Part shown: in pieces, positions 54,244 to 61,003 of the stretch
Layout of the letters: each line of letters starts with the position of its first letter
Position numbering within the stretch: the first letter of the stretch is position 1
Assembly: GCF_021605415.1 (NCBI RefSeq)
Contig: NZ_WKEQ01000008.1
Span: 62,001 to 126,000, forward strand
DNA from: Pseudomonas syringae
GTDB lineage: Bacteria > Pseudomonadota > Gammaproteobacteria > Pseudomonadales > Pseudomonadaceae
Length of the DNA stretch: 64,000 nucleotides
Reading direction: 5' to 3'
Position numbers and translations under genes: made by a program
Notes under the pieces: generated by a model
Database searches by the model: none
Seen by the model: only the letters and a program-made list of their open reading frames with translations
What the model was told of the DNA's origin: nothing

Positions 54244-55386
54244 TCAACGCAAATGCTGATAAGCAGAGGTATCCAACAGGCTTGTCGCCAGCCCGGTAAC
54301 GGGTTGGTAAATCGTGCCTTTCACCGTCGAGAACGGCACGCCGTTGCTGCCCAGCGAAACATAACGCTCACCCTTGTCGAGCTCGGTAAACCAGGTATAG
54401 GAAACGTCATGCATCAGCTTGTATCTGGCTTCGTCGTGGACGATGGAGTCGGCCAGGTTTTGCAGATCCGCTTCACTCAGATTTAACGTTTTATTCAATT
54501 GCACTCCCCAACGCTTCAGGCAGGTTTCGGCAAGATGACGGACGATGCGACCGGGTTCGGCCAGCACCTTCAAATCACTCGCGTCGGTAGGTTCGCCTCC
54601 GGCTGCGGTGGCGTTGCCGGCCATGGTCGCGTGGCGACCCGCCATTGGGAAGACAGAGGTTTTGGTGCCTGTGGCGGTTTGTGGGATGACGCAGCAAAAG
54701 CCTTTCGAGCGTTCATCCCGGGCGAAGAAACCCACGTACTCTTTTACGTTGGCACCCAGTTTGATCTTTTCATCCTGAAAGTTACCGGTGCCTGGAACCG
54801 GGTCAAGCGCAAAAATATTCACGGGAATGTGTTGAACGCTCGGATCCTTTAACATTGCGTTGGCCAGCATATGGCAACTTACTGCACCGCGGCTCCATCC
54901 CACTAAGTTGACTTGAGTCGGAATGACGCCATCTTTGCGGAACGTCTTGATGATCTGCTCCTGTAACGCCTGCTGCGTAATGCTGCGGTCGCCGTAGTTA
55001 TATTTACGCCAGAACCAGGAGCCTTCGACTTTTACATCTTCAATCGGAATGCCGGCGGCCTTCAATCGGTTGTATTCCGCTTCCGTGAGTTGTTCGCGCT
55101 TCCAGTCACATTTGCCTTTGATGATGTTAACGGCATGTTGCACGTTTTCCTCCCAGCCCTTGCCGAACAACGTTCCGCTGAGGCCGTAATCGGTGTGCTT
55201 GGTGAACAGGTCATCGGCTTGCAGGTTGCCGCTGCCGGGGCCATCGACCACGATCCACTCGGCGAATTCGCGCCCGGCGTGATGGGCTGCGAGGGTAGAA
55301 ACAAGTTCGCCGTCCCAAAAATTCTCGTGGGTCTCATCAAATTTGTTCGAACCGGTGCCGCAAAAAAATATTGTCAAAGTTGTCAT
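54244..55386 (-). CDS. Predicted serine hydrolase, Tle1/DUF2235-like fold (DUF5621-like)
   Basis: A 380-residue protein beginning TLTIFFCGTGSNKFD, which resembles the FFDGTGN opening of DUF2235/Tle1 phospholipases. The nucleophile elbow is GWSRG (163-167, Ser165), followed by IFALDPVPG with Asp195 as likely acid and GRHATMAGN with His252 as likely base. An acidic N-terminal domain and a C-terminal helical tail complete it. There is no signal peptide. Tle1-type enzymes are T6SS lipases, but no vgrG, chaperone or immunity lipoprotein is adjacent, so secretion is speculative. I think the family is DUF5621. It is flanked on both sides by paralogous small proteins. Confidence 0.7.
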   Translation of the reverse strand: MTTLTIFFCGTGSNKFDETHENFWDGELVSTLAAHHAGREFAEWIVVDGPGSGNLQADDLFTKHTDYGLSGTLFGKGWEENVQHAVNIIKGKCDWKREQLTEAEYNRLKAAGIPIEDVKVEGSWFWRKYNYGDRSITQQALQEQIIKTFRKDGVIPTQVNLVGWSRGAVSCHMLANAMLKDPSVQHIPVNIFALDPVPGTGNFQDEKIKLGANVKEYVGFFARDERSKGFCCVIPQTATGTKTSVFPMAGRHATMAGNATAAGGEPTDASDLKVLAEPGRIVRHLAETCLKRWGVQLNKTLNLSEADLQNLADSIVHDEARYKLMHDVSYTWFTELDKGERYVSLGSNGVPFSTVKGTIYQPVTGLATSLLDTSAYQHLR

Positions 55387-55482
55387 CTGATTGCTCGTTA
55401 TTGATGTAAGAGCAAACAGACTAGTGCGGCGCGTTTGAATTATGGAAGTGGCGCGTTGTTGCGAAGTTTGTAGTGAAGTTAT

Positions 55483-55770
55483 TCAGGAGGCTTTGTTTGT
55501 TTTTTGTCTTGCAACGTCCAGCAGTTCGCAACCGTCTTGAGTGAGTAAATAAAGCGCAGTGACGATGTTTGGAATGTCTTGCGGGTCTGCGTGTTTAAAA
55601 CACAAACAGTAAAGCGTTTCGAGCAGGTTGCTCGCTGCGCGGATACGTTGTTGGGCTGCATCCAGCAAATCGTTTTGACTGGTGTGCGTGTCGATGACGA
55701 GTACCGGGCTATCACTGTAGCTGCTTTTGAGTGGGCGGTAGCGTTTAGCCAAAGGGTCGAGGGTGTTCAT
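55483..55770 (-). CDS. Small hypothetical protein (paralogue of 53596-53895)
   Basis: A 95-residue protein starting MNTLDPLAKRYRPLKSSY. It shares RYRPL, VLVIDTH, RAASNLLETLYCLCFKHAD and ALYLLTQDGCELLDVA with the gene on the other side of the hydrolase. Start ATG 55770 is the position equivalent to the paralogue; an 11-residue upstream extension lacks support. No structured leader as clear as copies A and B lies before it, only a hairpin GTTGCTC/GAGCAAC at 55793-55814. Unknown function; duplication around the hydrolase suggests a functional link. Confidence 0.65.
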   Translation of the reverse strand: MNTLDPLAKRYRPLKSSYSDSPVLVIDTHTSQNDLLDAAQQRIRAASNLLETLYCLCFKHADPQDIPNIVTALYLLTQDGCELLDVARQKTNKAS

Positions 55771-56473
55771 GATGATGGCGTGTCCTATACGAAGTTGCTC
55801 CACAGGCTGAGCAACATCTCAGCCGTGCCAACCACTATAAGAGTGCGTTGTGTCATGGGACAAGACGGCCAGGATGGACAGAATGCGTAGGGGATTTACG
55901 AGGCGCTGGGCATTTGCCCTACGCGGTTTTTTGGCTTTTTCAAGGTAAATCCCTTGAACGAAAAAATTCCCACGCGACGTGGAGGAATTTCTGCGAATTC
56001 CTCAGTGAGGTCGCGCCAGAATATGTAGGGCGTTTCCAGACGTCCGTTACGTACTCACAGGGAATTGAGTACGCATTACGAATGACTCGATGATTATGAT
56101 CGGAGCTGTGACAGCCAATTTGCCAGGATGGGCGGTTCGTCAGGGAATTTCGAGCATCTGCTCATCAGCAGGGATGCAAGGAGAAGGGCGATCGGTAAAG
56201 CCAAAAATTGCGACATGGTCAGTCCTTTTTCCAGACGCAACGTGCACTCGGCGTCCTGCCGGTTGCGCTCTGCGCGAGTCCAGTGATGCGAACCCTACCT
56301 GTCGCTGTTATCGCTTTGCGAGGTGGAAAGTGTTTCGTTTGTGTCCTCCTGTGACCTTGCGCGCAATACCAAGCCTGTATCATTCCGTATCGATTTGCCC
56401 CCGGCCTTTTCTCGACTCGCTGCGTTCGCCCGCTAGGCTGGTGACATGGCAGCAGTCAACGGAGTGACAGCTT
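55771..56473. other. 703-base spacer with hairpins and one possible small gene
   Basis: Apart from the 40-codon frame at 56094-56216, no gene is recognised. The spacer has hairpins GTTGCTC/GAGCAAC (55793-55814), TTCAAGG/CCTTGAA (near 55937-55955) and GAGGAATT/AATTCCTC (55982-56003). Open frames at 55848-56093 and 56090-56467 on the plus strand lack ribosome sites and have cysteine/arginine-rich, shadow-like translations. Confidence 0.5.
56094..56216 (-). CDS. Possible 40-residue single-helix membrane peptide
   Basis: A minus-strand frame from ATG 56216 encodes MSQFLALPIALLLASLLMSR, then a polar tail of 20 residues (with CSKFPDEPP) ending at TAA 56094. AAAAAGGACTGACC places a good AAGGA six bases before the start. 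The peptide has one hydrophobic helix and a short cytoplasmic or periplasmic tail, with a Cys at residue 21 that is not in a proper lipobox. Such small membrane peptides occur as type I toxins or regulators; nothing here shows which. Chance cannot be excluded. Confidence 0.4.
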   Translation of the reverse strand: MSQFLALPIALLLASLLMSRCSKFPDEPPILANWLSQLRS

Positions 56474-58402
56474 ATGCACAACACCCTGGAACAGGTTTTC
56501 GGTTATCCACAATTTCGTCCCGGTCAGGAAGCCGCAATCAGTGCGGTGCTGGCCGGTCGCTCGGCGGCGGCAATTTTTCCAACGGGTTCGGGCAAATCCC
56601 TCTGTTATCAATTGTCGGCGGTGTTGCTCCCGCATCTGACGTTAGTGGTCTCGCCATTGCTGGCGTTGATGCAGGATCAACTGGAGTTTCTGCAACGCCA
56701 CGGGATCTCGGCGGGCAGCATCGATTCGACCCAGAGTCGGGACGATGCCAATGATGTGATGGCCCGCGCTCGTTCCGGTGAACTGAAGATCCTGATGATT
56801 TCCGTGGAGCGCCTGAAGAACGAGCGCTTCCGCAACTTTCTGCAGCAAGTACCGATCTCGTTGCTGGTGGTGGACGAGGCGCATTGCATATCAGAGTGGG
56901 GCCACAACTTCCGCCCCGATTACCTGAAGTTGCCGGACTACCAACACCAGTTCAACATCCCGCAAGTCTTGCTGCTGACCGCTACGGCAACGCCGAACGT
57001 CATCGCTGACATGCAGTCCAGATTCGCCATCGCCGAGCACGATGTCGTCACCACCGGGTTTTATCGGCCCAACCTGAATCTGTCGGTGGAACCGGTTCGG
57101 GGCCAGGATAAACGCCAGAGACTTGTGGATTGGATGAGTGAGCGGGCGAACCAGCCGAGCATCGTTTACGTCACGCTGCAAAAGACCGCCGAACACATCG
57201 CCGAGCATCTGGAGCGCAACGGTATTCAGGCCGAGGCTTATCATGCCGGCCTGCCCTATGAGAAACGCGAAGCGATCCAGAAGCGCTTCATGTCCGGGCA
57301 ATCCAATTGCATTGTTGCGACCATTGCCTTCGGCATGGGTATCGATAAGAGCGACATCCGCAATGTGGTGCATTTCGACTTGCCCAAATCCATCGAAAAC
57401 TACAGTCAGGAAATCGGTCGGGCCGGGCGCGACGGACAGCCCTCCGACTGTCTGGTATTGGCCAATCGCGACAGCCTGAATGTGCTGGAGAACTTCGTCT
57501 ACGGCGATACGCCGGAGCGCGACGGTATCCGCCATGTGCTTGACGAAATACAGGCAGCGGTGCCCGAAGGGCAATGGGAATTTCTCCTTGGGCCGCTGGC
57601 GGACGGCAGCAATATCCGCGCGTTGCCGCTCAAAACGTTGCTGGTGCAACTCGAACTCAAGAAGCTGATCGCCCCGCGTTATGCCTATTACGCCGAGTAC
57701 CGGTTCAAGTATTTGCTGGAGCCGGACGCGTTGCTGGCGCGGTTCGAGGGCGAGCGCAGGGACTTCGTTGCCGCAATCATCCAGACTTCCAGCCGAGCCC
57801 GAACCTGGGCGACAGTCAATTTCGAGGCCATGTTCGAGCAATACGCTGCCGAGCGTCAGCGGGTGGTGAAGGCGCTGGATTACTTTCAGGAAAAGGGTTG
57901 GGTCGAACTGGAAAGCAAGCAGATGACCGAGGTTTACAGCTTGCTGCGCAATGAATTTGACAGCGAGCTTCTGAGCACGGAGTTGCACGCTTACTTCACC
58001 CGTCATGAACAAACCGAAATCGCGCGAATCCACGCCATGCTGGATCTGTTCGCCACTGAACGCTGCCTGGGCTATCGCCTCGCCGAATATTTCGGTGATC
58101 TCGAAGCGCCGGAACATTGTGGGCATTGCTCAGTGTGCCAAGGACAGATTGCCCGACTGCCGGCGCCGCCCGAGTTGCCGGCGCTTGTGGATAAAAGTTT
58201 TGAGGTGCTGTGCGGGGATTTTATCCACAGGCATGAAGAACACACTGGCAGCGTTCCATCTGCTGAGCGAATTACGCGGTTTCTGTGTGGGATCAGCGTG
58301 CCATTGTTCACAAAGCTCAAGGCGCGGGGGATTCCCGGTTATGCGGCATTGGAAAATTATCCCTATGCAGACGTACGTATTTGGGCGGCGGAAAGCCTCT
58401 AA
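56474..58402 (+). CDS. RecQ-family ATP-dependent DNA helicase
   Basis: A 642-residue superfamily 2 helicase. Motif 0 FRPGQEAAI, motif I FPTGSGKS (35-42), motif II DEAH (134-137) followed by CISEWGHNFRPDY, motif III LTATATP, motif V AFGMGIDKSDIRNVVH and motif VI YSQEIGRAGRDG are all present. The RecQ-type zinc site is seen in ERCLGYRLAEYFGDLEAPEHC and CSVC. The C-terminal half differs from E. coli RecQ and there is no typical HRDC domain, so this is a second RecQ-like helicase rather than RecQ itself. GGAG precedes ATG 56474. Role in recombination or repair inferred. Confidence 0.88.
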   Translation: MHNTLEQVFGYPQFRPGQEAAISAVLAGRSAAAIFPTGSGKSLCYQLSAVLLPHLTLVVSPLLALMQDQLEFLQRHGISAGSIDSTQSRDDANDVMARARSGELKILMISVERLKNERFRNFLQQVPISLLVVDEAHCISEWGHNFRPDYLKLPDYQHQFNIPQVLLLTATATPNVIADMQSRFAIAEHDVVTTGFYRPNLNLSVEPVRGQDKRQRLVDWMSERANQPSIVYVTLQKTAEHIAEHLERNGIQAEAYHAGLPYEKREAIQKRFMSGQSNCIVATIAFGMGIDKSDIRNVVHFDLPKSIENYSQEIGRAGRDGQPSDCLVLANRDSLNVLENFVYGDTPERDGIRHVLDEIQAAVPEGQWEFLLGPLADGSNIRALPLKTLLVQLELKKLIAPRYAYYAEYRFKYLLEPDALLARFEGERRDFVAAIIQTSSRARTWATVNFEAMFEQYAAERQRVVKALDYFQEKGWVELESKQMTEVYSLLRNEFDSELLSTELHAYFTRHEQTEIARIHAMLDLFATERCLGYRLAEYFGDLEAPEHCGHCSVCQGQIARLPAPPELPALVDKSFEVLCGDFIHRHEEHTGSVPSAERITRFLCGISVPLFTKLKARGIPGYAALENYPYADVRIWAAESL

Positions 58403-58515
58403 CGGCTGTGGTTCATCCATCTTGTGAATGTCCGCCATCACGCTACTAAACTTCAAAAAAGCCGGATGGCTGTCTATGGTGAAGGCTGTCTTCGGATCGC
58501 CAATAAGAGAACAGC

Positions 58516-59736
58516 ATGAGCCAGACATCGTTCGATATTCAGCGGGCTGCCGTGATCGGTGCCGGAACCATGGGCCGTGGCATTGTCATGTGTCTGGCCA
58601 ACGCCGGCGTTTCCGTTCAATGGGTTGATAACAATCCACAGATGCTGGAGCAGGCGCTCGCTACGGTCGCCGACACCTACGCGCATAGCGTGCGGCAGGC
58701 ACGGATCGATCAGACCGAGGCTGATGCGCGTATCGCCCGTGTAACCAGTGCGCCTGATTACGCAGCGATCCGCGATGTCGATCTGGTGATCGAGGCGGTG
58801 TACGAAAATCTTGAACTCAAGCAAAGGATTTTCCGAGAACTCGACGGTCTGCTCAAACCCGAAGCGCTGCTCGCAAGCAACACTTCGGCGCTGGACATCG
58901 ACGCGATCGCCGCCGCTACGCGACGGCCGACTCAGGTGCTGGGCCTGCATTTCTTCAGCCCGGCGCACATCATGAAACTGCTCGAAATTGTTCGCGGTGC
59001 GCAAACGTCGCCAGCGGTGCTCGATGCCGCACAGACCTTGGGCAAACGCATGGGCAAGGTCAGTGTCGTGTCGGGCAACTGCCACGGTTTTATCGGCAAC
59101 CGCATGCTGCATCCCTATGTGTTGGAGGCGCGCAAGATGTTGCTCGAAGGCGCTTATCCACACGAGGTCGATGCAGCGTTGCAAGGGTTCGGTTTCGCCA
59201 TGGGACCGTTCCGCATGTACGACGTGGTCGGCATCGACCTTGAATGGCGTGCGCGCGAACTGGCCGGCAAGGGGCAAGACGCACCAGAAGTCCAAGTCGA
59301 CAATCGCCTGTGCGAAGCGGGGCGGTTCGGTCAAAAAAGCGGCAACGGTTACTACCACTACGAACCGGGAAGCCGGCAGGCCGAGCATGATCCGCAAGTG
59401 GATGCGCTGGTGCTTGCCGTAAGCGAAGAATTGGGCTTCCAGCGCCGCGAGATCGGGCCTGAGGAGATTCTTGAACGCAGCCTGCTGGCGTTGGTCAATG
59501 AAGGCGCGAAAATCCTTCAGGAAGGCATCGCCGGGTCAGCGCAGGACATCGATCTGGTTTACCTCAATGGCTATGGTTTTCCGGCGGACAAAGGCGGGCC
59601 GATGGCTTGGGCGGATGCTCAGGGGCTGGCGGACATTCATCAGCGGTTGCTGGCGCTGGAAACCCGCCAAGGCGATCAGTGGAAACCAGCGCGGTTGATT
59701 GGTGAGCTGGCGGCGCAAGGGAAGGGGTTTGCATGA
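58516..59736 (+). CDS. 3-hydroxyacyl-CoA dehydrogenase
   Basis: A 406-residue NAD-dependent enzyme that oxidises 3-hydroxyacyl-CoA in beta-oxidation-type pathways. The Rossmann motif AVIGAGTMGRGI is at 12-23, the catalytic region SNTSALDIDAIA and GLHFFSPAHIMKLLEIV contains the active-site histidine, and the two C-terminal helical domains (FIGNRMLHPYVLEA; YLNGYGFPADKGGPMAWAD) are present. It looks like the dehydrogenase part of a FadB-like protein without the hydratase part. It overlaps the next gene by ATGA and probably serves one specific substrate route. Confidence 0.9.
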   Translation: MSQTSFDIQRAAVIGAGTMGRGIVMCLANAGVSVQWVDNNPQMLEQALATVADTYAHSVRQARIDQTEADARIARVTSAPDYAAIRDVDLVIEAVYENLELKQRIFRELDGLLKPEALLASNTSALDIDAIAAATRRPTQVLGLHFFSPAHIMKLLEIVRGAQTSPAVLDAAQTLGKRMGKVSVVSGNCHGFIGNRMLHPYVLEARKMLLEGAYPHEVDAALQGFGFAMGPFRMYDVVGIDLEWRARELAGKGQDAPEVQVDNRLCEAGRFGQKSGNGYYHYEPGSRQAEHDPQVDALVLAVSEELGFQRREIGPEEILERSLLALVNEGAKILQEGIAGSAQDIDLVYLNGYGFPADKGGPMAWADAQGLADIHQRLLALETRQGDQWKPARLIGELAAQGKGFA

Positions 59737-60152
59737 GCCAGCGCGCCGACTACGTCCATTTCCAACCGATCACCACGCGCTGGCACGACAACGACGCTTA
59801 CGGCCACGTCAACAACGTTACCTATTACAGCTTCTTCGACACGGCGGTGAACACTTACCTGATCCAGGTCGGTGGGCTGGATATTCATGACGGTGAAGTG
59901 GTGGGTTTCGTGGTCAGTTCGGCGTGCGATTATTTCGCATCGATCGCCTTCCCTGATTTGATTGAAATCGGACTGCGGGTTGGCAAGCTGGGCAACAGTT
60001 CGGTGCAGTACGAACTGGCGGTGTTCAAGGTCGGTGAAAGCGAGGCCTGTGCGGCCGGACGCTTCGTGCATGTATTTGTGGATCGGGCAACCAACCAACC
60101 AGTGCCGATCCCAACCGGGCTACGTGAAGCGCTGCAGCGTCTGGTCATCTGA
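59733..60152 (+). CDS. 4-hydroxybenzoyl-CoA thioesterase-type acyl-CoA thioesterase
   Basis: A 139-residue hotdog thioesterase. The motif TRWHDNDAYGHVNNVTYYSFFD holds the catalytic Asp (DNDAYGHVNN) of the 4HBT family. The gene is coupled to the dehydrogenase by ATGA, so the pair likely releases an acid from its CoA ester or limits CoA trapping in the same route. Such pairs occur in carnitine or branched-acid catabolism clusters, but no other pathway gene is here. Confidence 0.88.
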   Translation: MSQRADYVHFQPITTRWHDNDAYGHVNNVTYYSFFDTAVNTYLIQVGGLDIHDGEVVGFVVSSACDYFASIAFPDLIEIGLRVGKLGNSSVQYELAVFKVGESEACAAGRFVHVFVDRATNQPVPIPTGLREALQRLVI

Positions 60153-60185
60153 CGGGCAAAAAAAATCGCAACCCGGACAGCTCTG

Positions 60186-60218
60186 TGTAGGAGCTGCCGC
60201 AGGCTGCGATCTTTTGAT
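60186..60218. repeat. REP half-site GTAGGAGCTGCCGCAGGCTGCGATCTTTT
   Basis: One strong arm, with only a weak mate (AAAATCGCAACC, from about 60160) on the other side. It lies between the convergent thioesterase and glycine-zipper genes. Confidence 0.65.
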
Positions 60219-60239
60219 CCGTTCGCCTAAAACCGGCAA

Positions 60240-60719
60240 TCAGCGATGACGGTAATGCTTGTGATGCTTGCGATGGCCATAAGCATGACCGCGACCTGGG
60301 TGGCCATCACGGTAATAGCGACGATCACCGCGACCGCGATCATAACGATCGTCGTCGTCGCTCTTGTTGCCCATGTAGTTGCCCAACGCGCCACCGGCGC
60401 CGCCACCTGCGGCGGAACCGATCAGGCTGCCGGTGGTGCCGCCCATGCTGCGGCCGACAACGTTACCGCCGGCTGCGCCCAACGCTCCGCCAATGGCTGC
60501 TTCGCCACGGCTGCGTTTGTCTGCACCGACCGCGCTACCACCCGCGCCGCCCAAGGCTGCGCCAATGGTGGAACCTGTGTTGCCGCCTAACGATTGACCG
60601 ACGACCGAGCCAAGAACCCCGCCCAATGCGCCGCCCACGCCTGCTTCGGTGGTGCCTCCGGCAGAAGCGAAACCGCTGACCAGGCCAAGGGACAACAAGA
60701 GAATCTGGGAGAACTTCAT
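60240..60719 (-). CDS. Glycine-zipper envelope protein
   Basis: A 159-residue exported protein. The signal peptide ends near FASAG (about residue 21). Residues about 25-118 are a run of glycine-zipper repeats (GGALGGVLGSVVGQSLGG; GGALGAAGGNVVGRSMGG; GSAAGGGAGGALGNYMG), followed by an acidic DDDDR stretch and a His/Arg/Tyr-rich tail (YGHRKHHKHYRHR). Glycine-zipper proteins associate with membranes in the envelope. The His-rich tail could bind metal. Function unknown; start ATG 60719 has GAGG upstream. Confidence 0.8.
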   Translation of the reverse strand: MKFSQILLLSLGLVSGFASAGGTTEAGVGGALGGVLGSVVGQSLGGNTGSTIGAALGGAGGSAVGADKRSRGEAAIGGALGAAGGNVVGRSMGGTTGSLIGSAAGGGAGGALGNYMGNKSDDDDRYDRGRGDRRYYRDGHPGRGHAYGHRKHHKHYRHR

Positions 60720-60798
60720 AGAGGAGCCTCAAAGGGATGACGGCGCGATCCTGAGGCTCTGTAACAGGCCTGACAATCGAAATCCGACGAATAGCACG

Positions 60799-60820
60799 AC
60801 TTGTATACAATTGTGCAAGT
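60799..60820. promoter_or_regulatory. Palindromic operator TTGTATACAA with no adjacent gene
   Basis: TTGTATACAA (60801-60810) is a perfect palindrome of the GntR/FCD operator style, extended by outer ACTTG/CAAGT. On the plus strand nothing coding follows before the terminator at 60878. Confidence 0.45.
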
Positions 60821-60907
60821 TACTGTTTTTTCAGCGGAACTTAACGGTTTTTCGCCGGTCTTTAATTACTTCGGACAGGCCGCTTTGACGCAAAAGCGGC
60901 CTTTTTT
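60821..60907 (+). ncRNA. Possible short transcript between operator and terminator
   Basis: About 85 bases lie between the palindromic site and a strong terminator, without a reading frame that has a ribosome site. A small RNA or a decayed leader of a lost gene would both fit. No known sRNA family was recognised and no clear -10/-35 pair was identified. Confidence 0.25.
60878..60907 (+). terminator. Rho-independent terminator without an obvious gene
   Basis: GGCCGCTT pairs with AAGCGGCC around TGACGCAA, followed by six T. No plus-strand gene ends before it within 700 bases. Confidence 0.8.
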
Positions 60908-60923
60908 GTGGGCGTCTGAAAGC

Positions 60924-60993
60924 AAAAAGATCGCAGCCTGCGGCAGCTCTTACAGATGATCTGTGTGAGAGTTGCCGCAGGCTGCGATCTTTT
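60924..60993. repeat. Inverted REP pair (GATCGCAGCCTGCGGCAGC type)
   Basis: AAAAAGATCGCAGCCTGCGG and its near-perfect complement GTTGCCGCAGGCTGCGATCT face each other around TCTTACAGATGATCTGTGTGAGA, itself partly palindromic. It lies just behind the stop of the molybdoenzyme gene. Confidence 0.85.
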
Positions 60994-61003
60994 GATTTGG
61001 ACG

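Noticed and set aside
55848..56467. Two plus-strand frames in the spacer before the RecQ-like gene
   Set aside because: Arg/Cys/Trp-rich translations without ribosome sites; they cross hairpins and the better minus-strand small frame.
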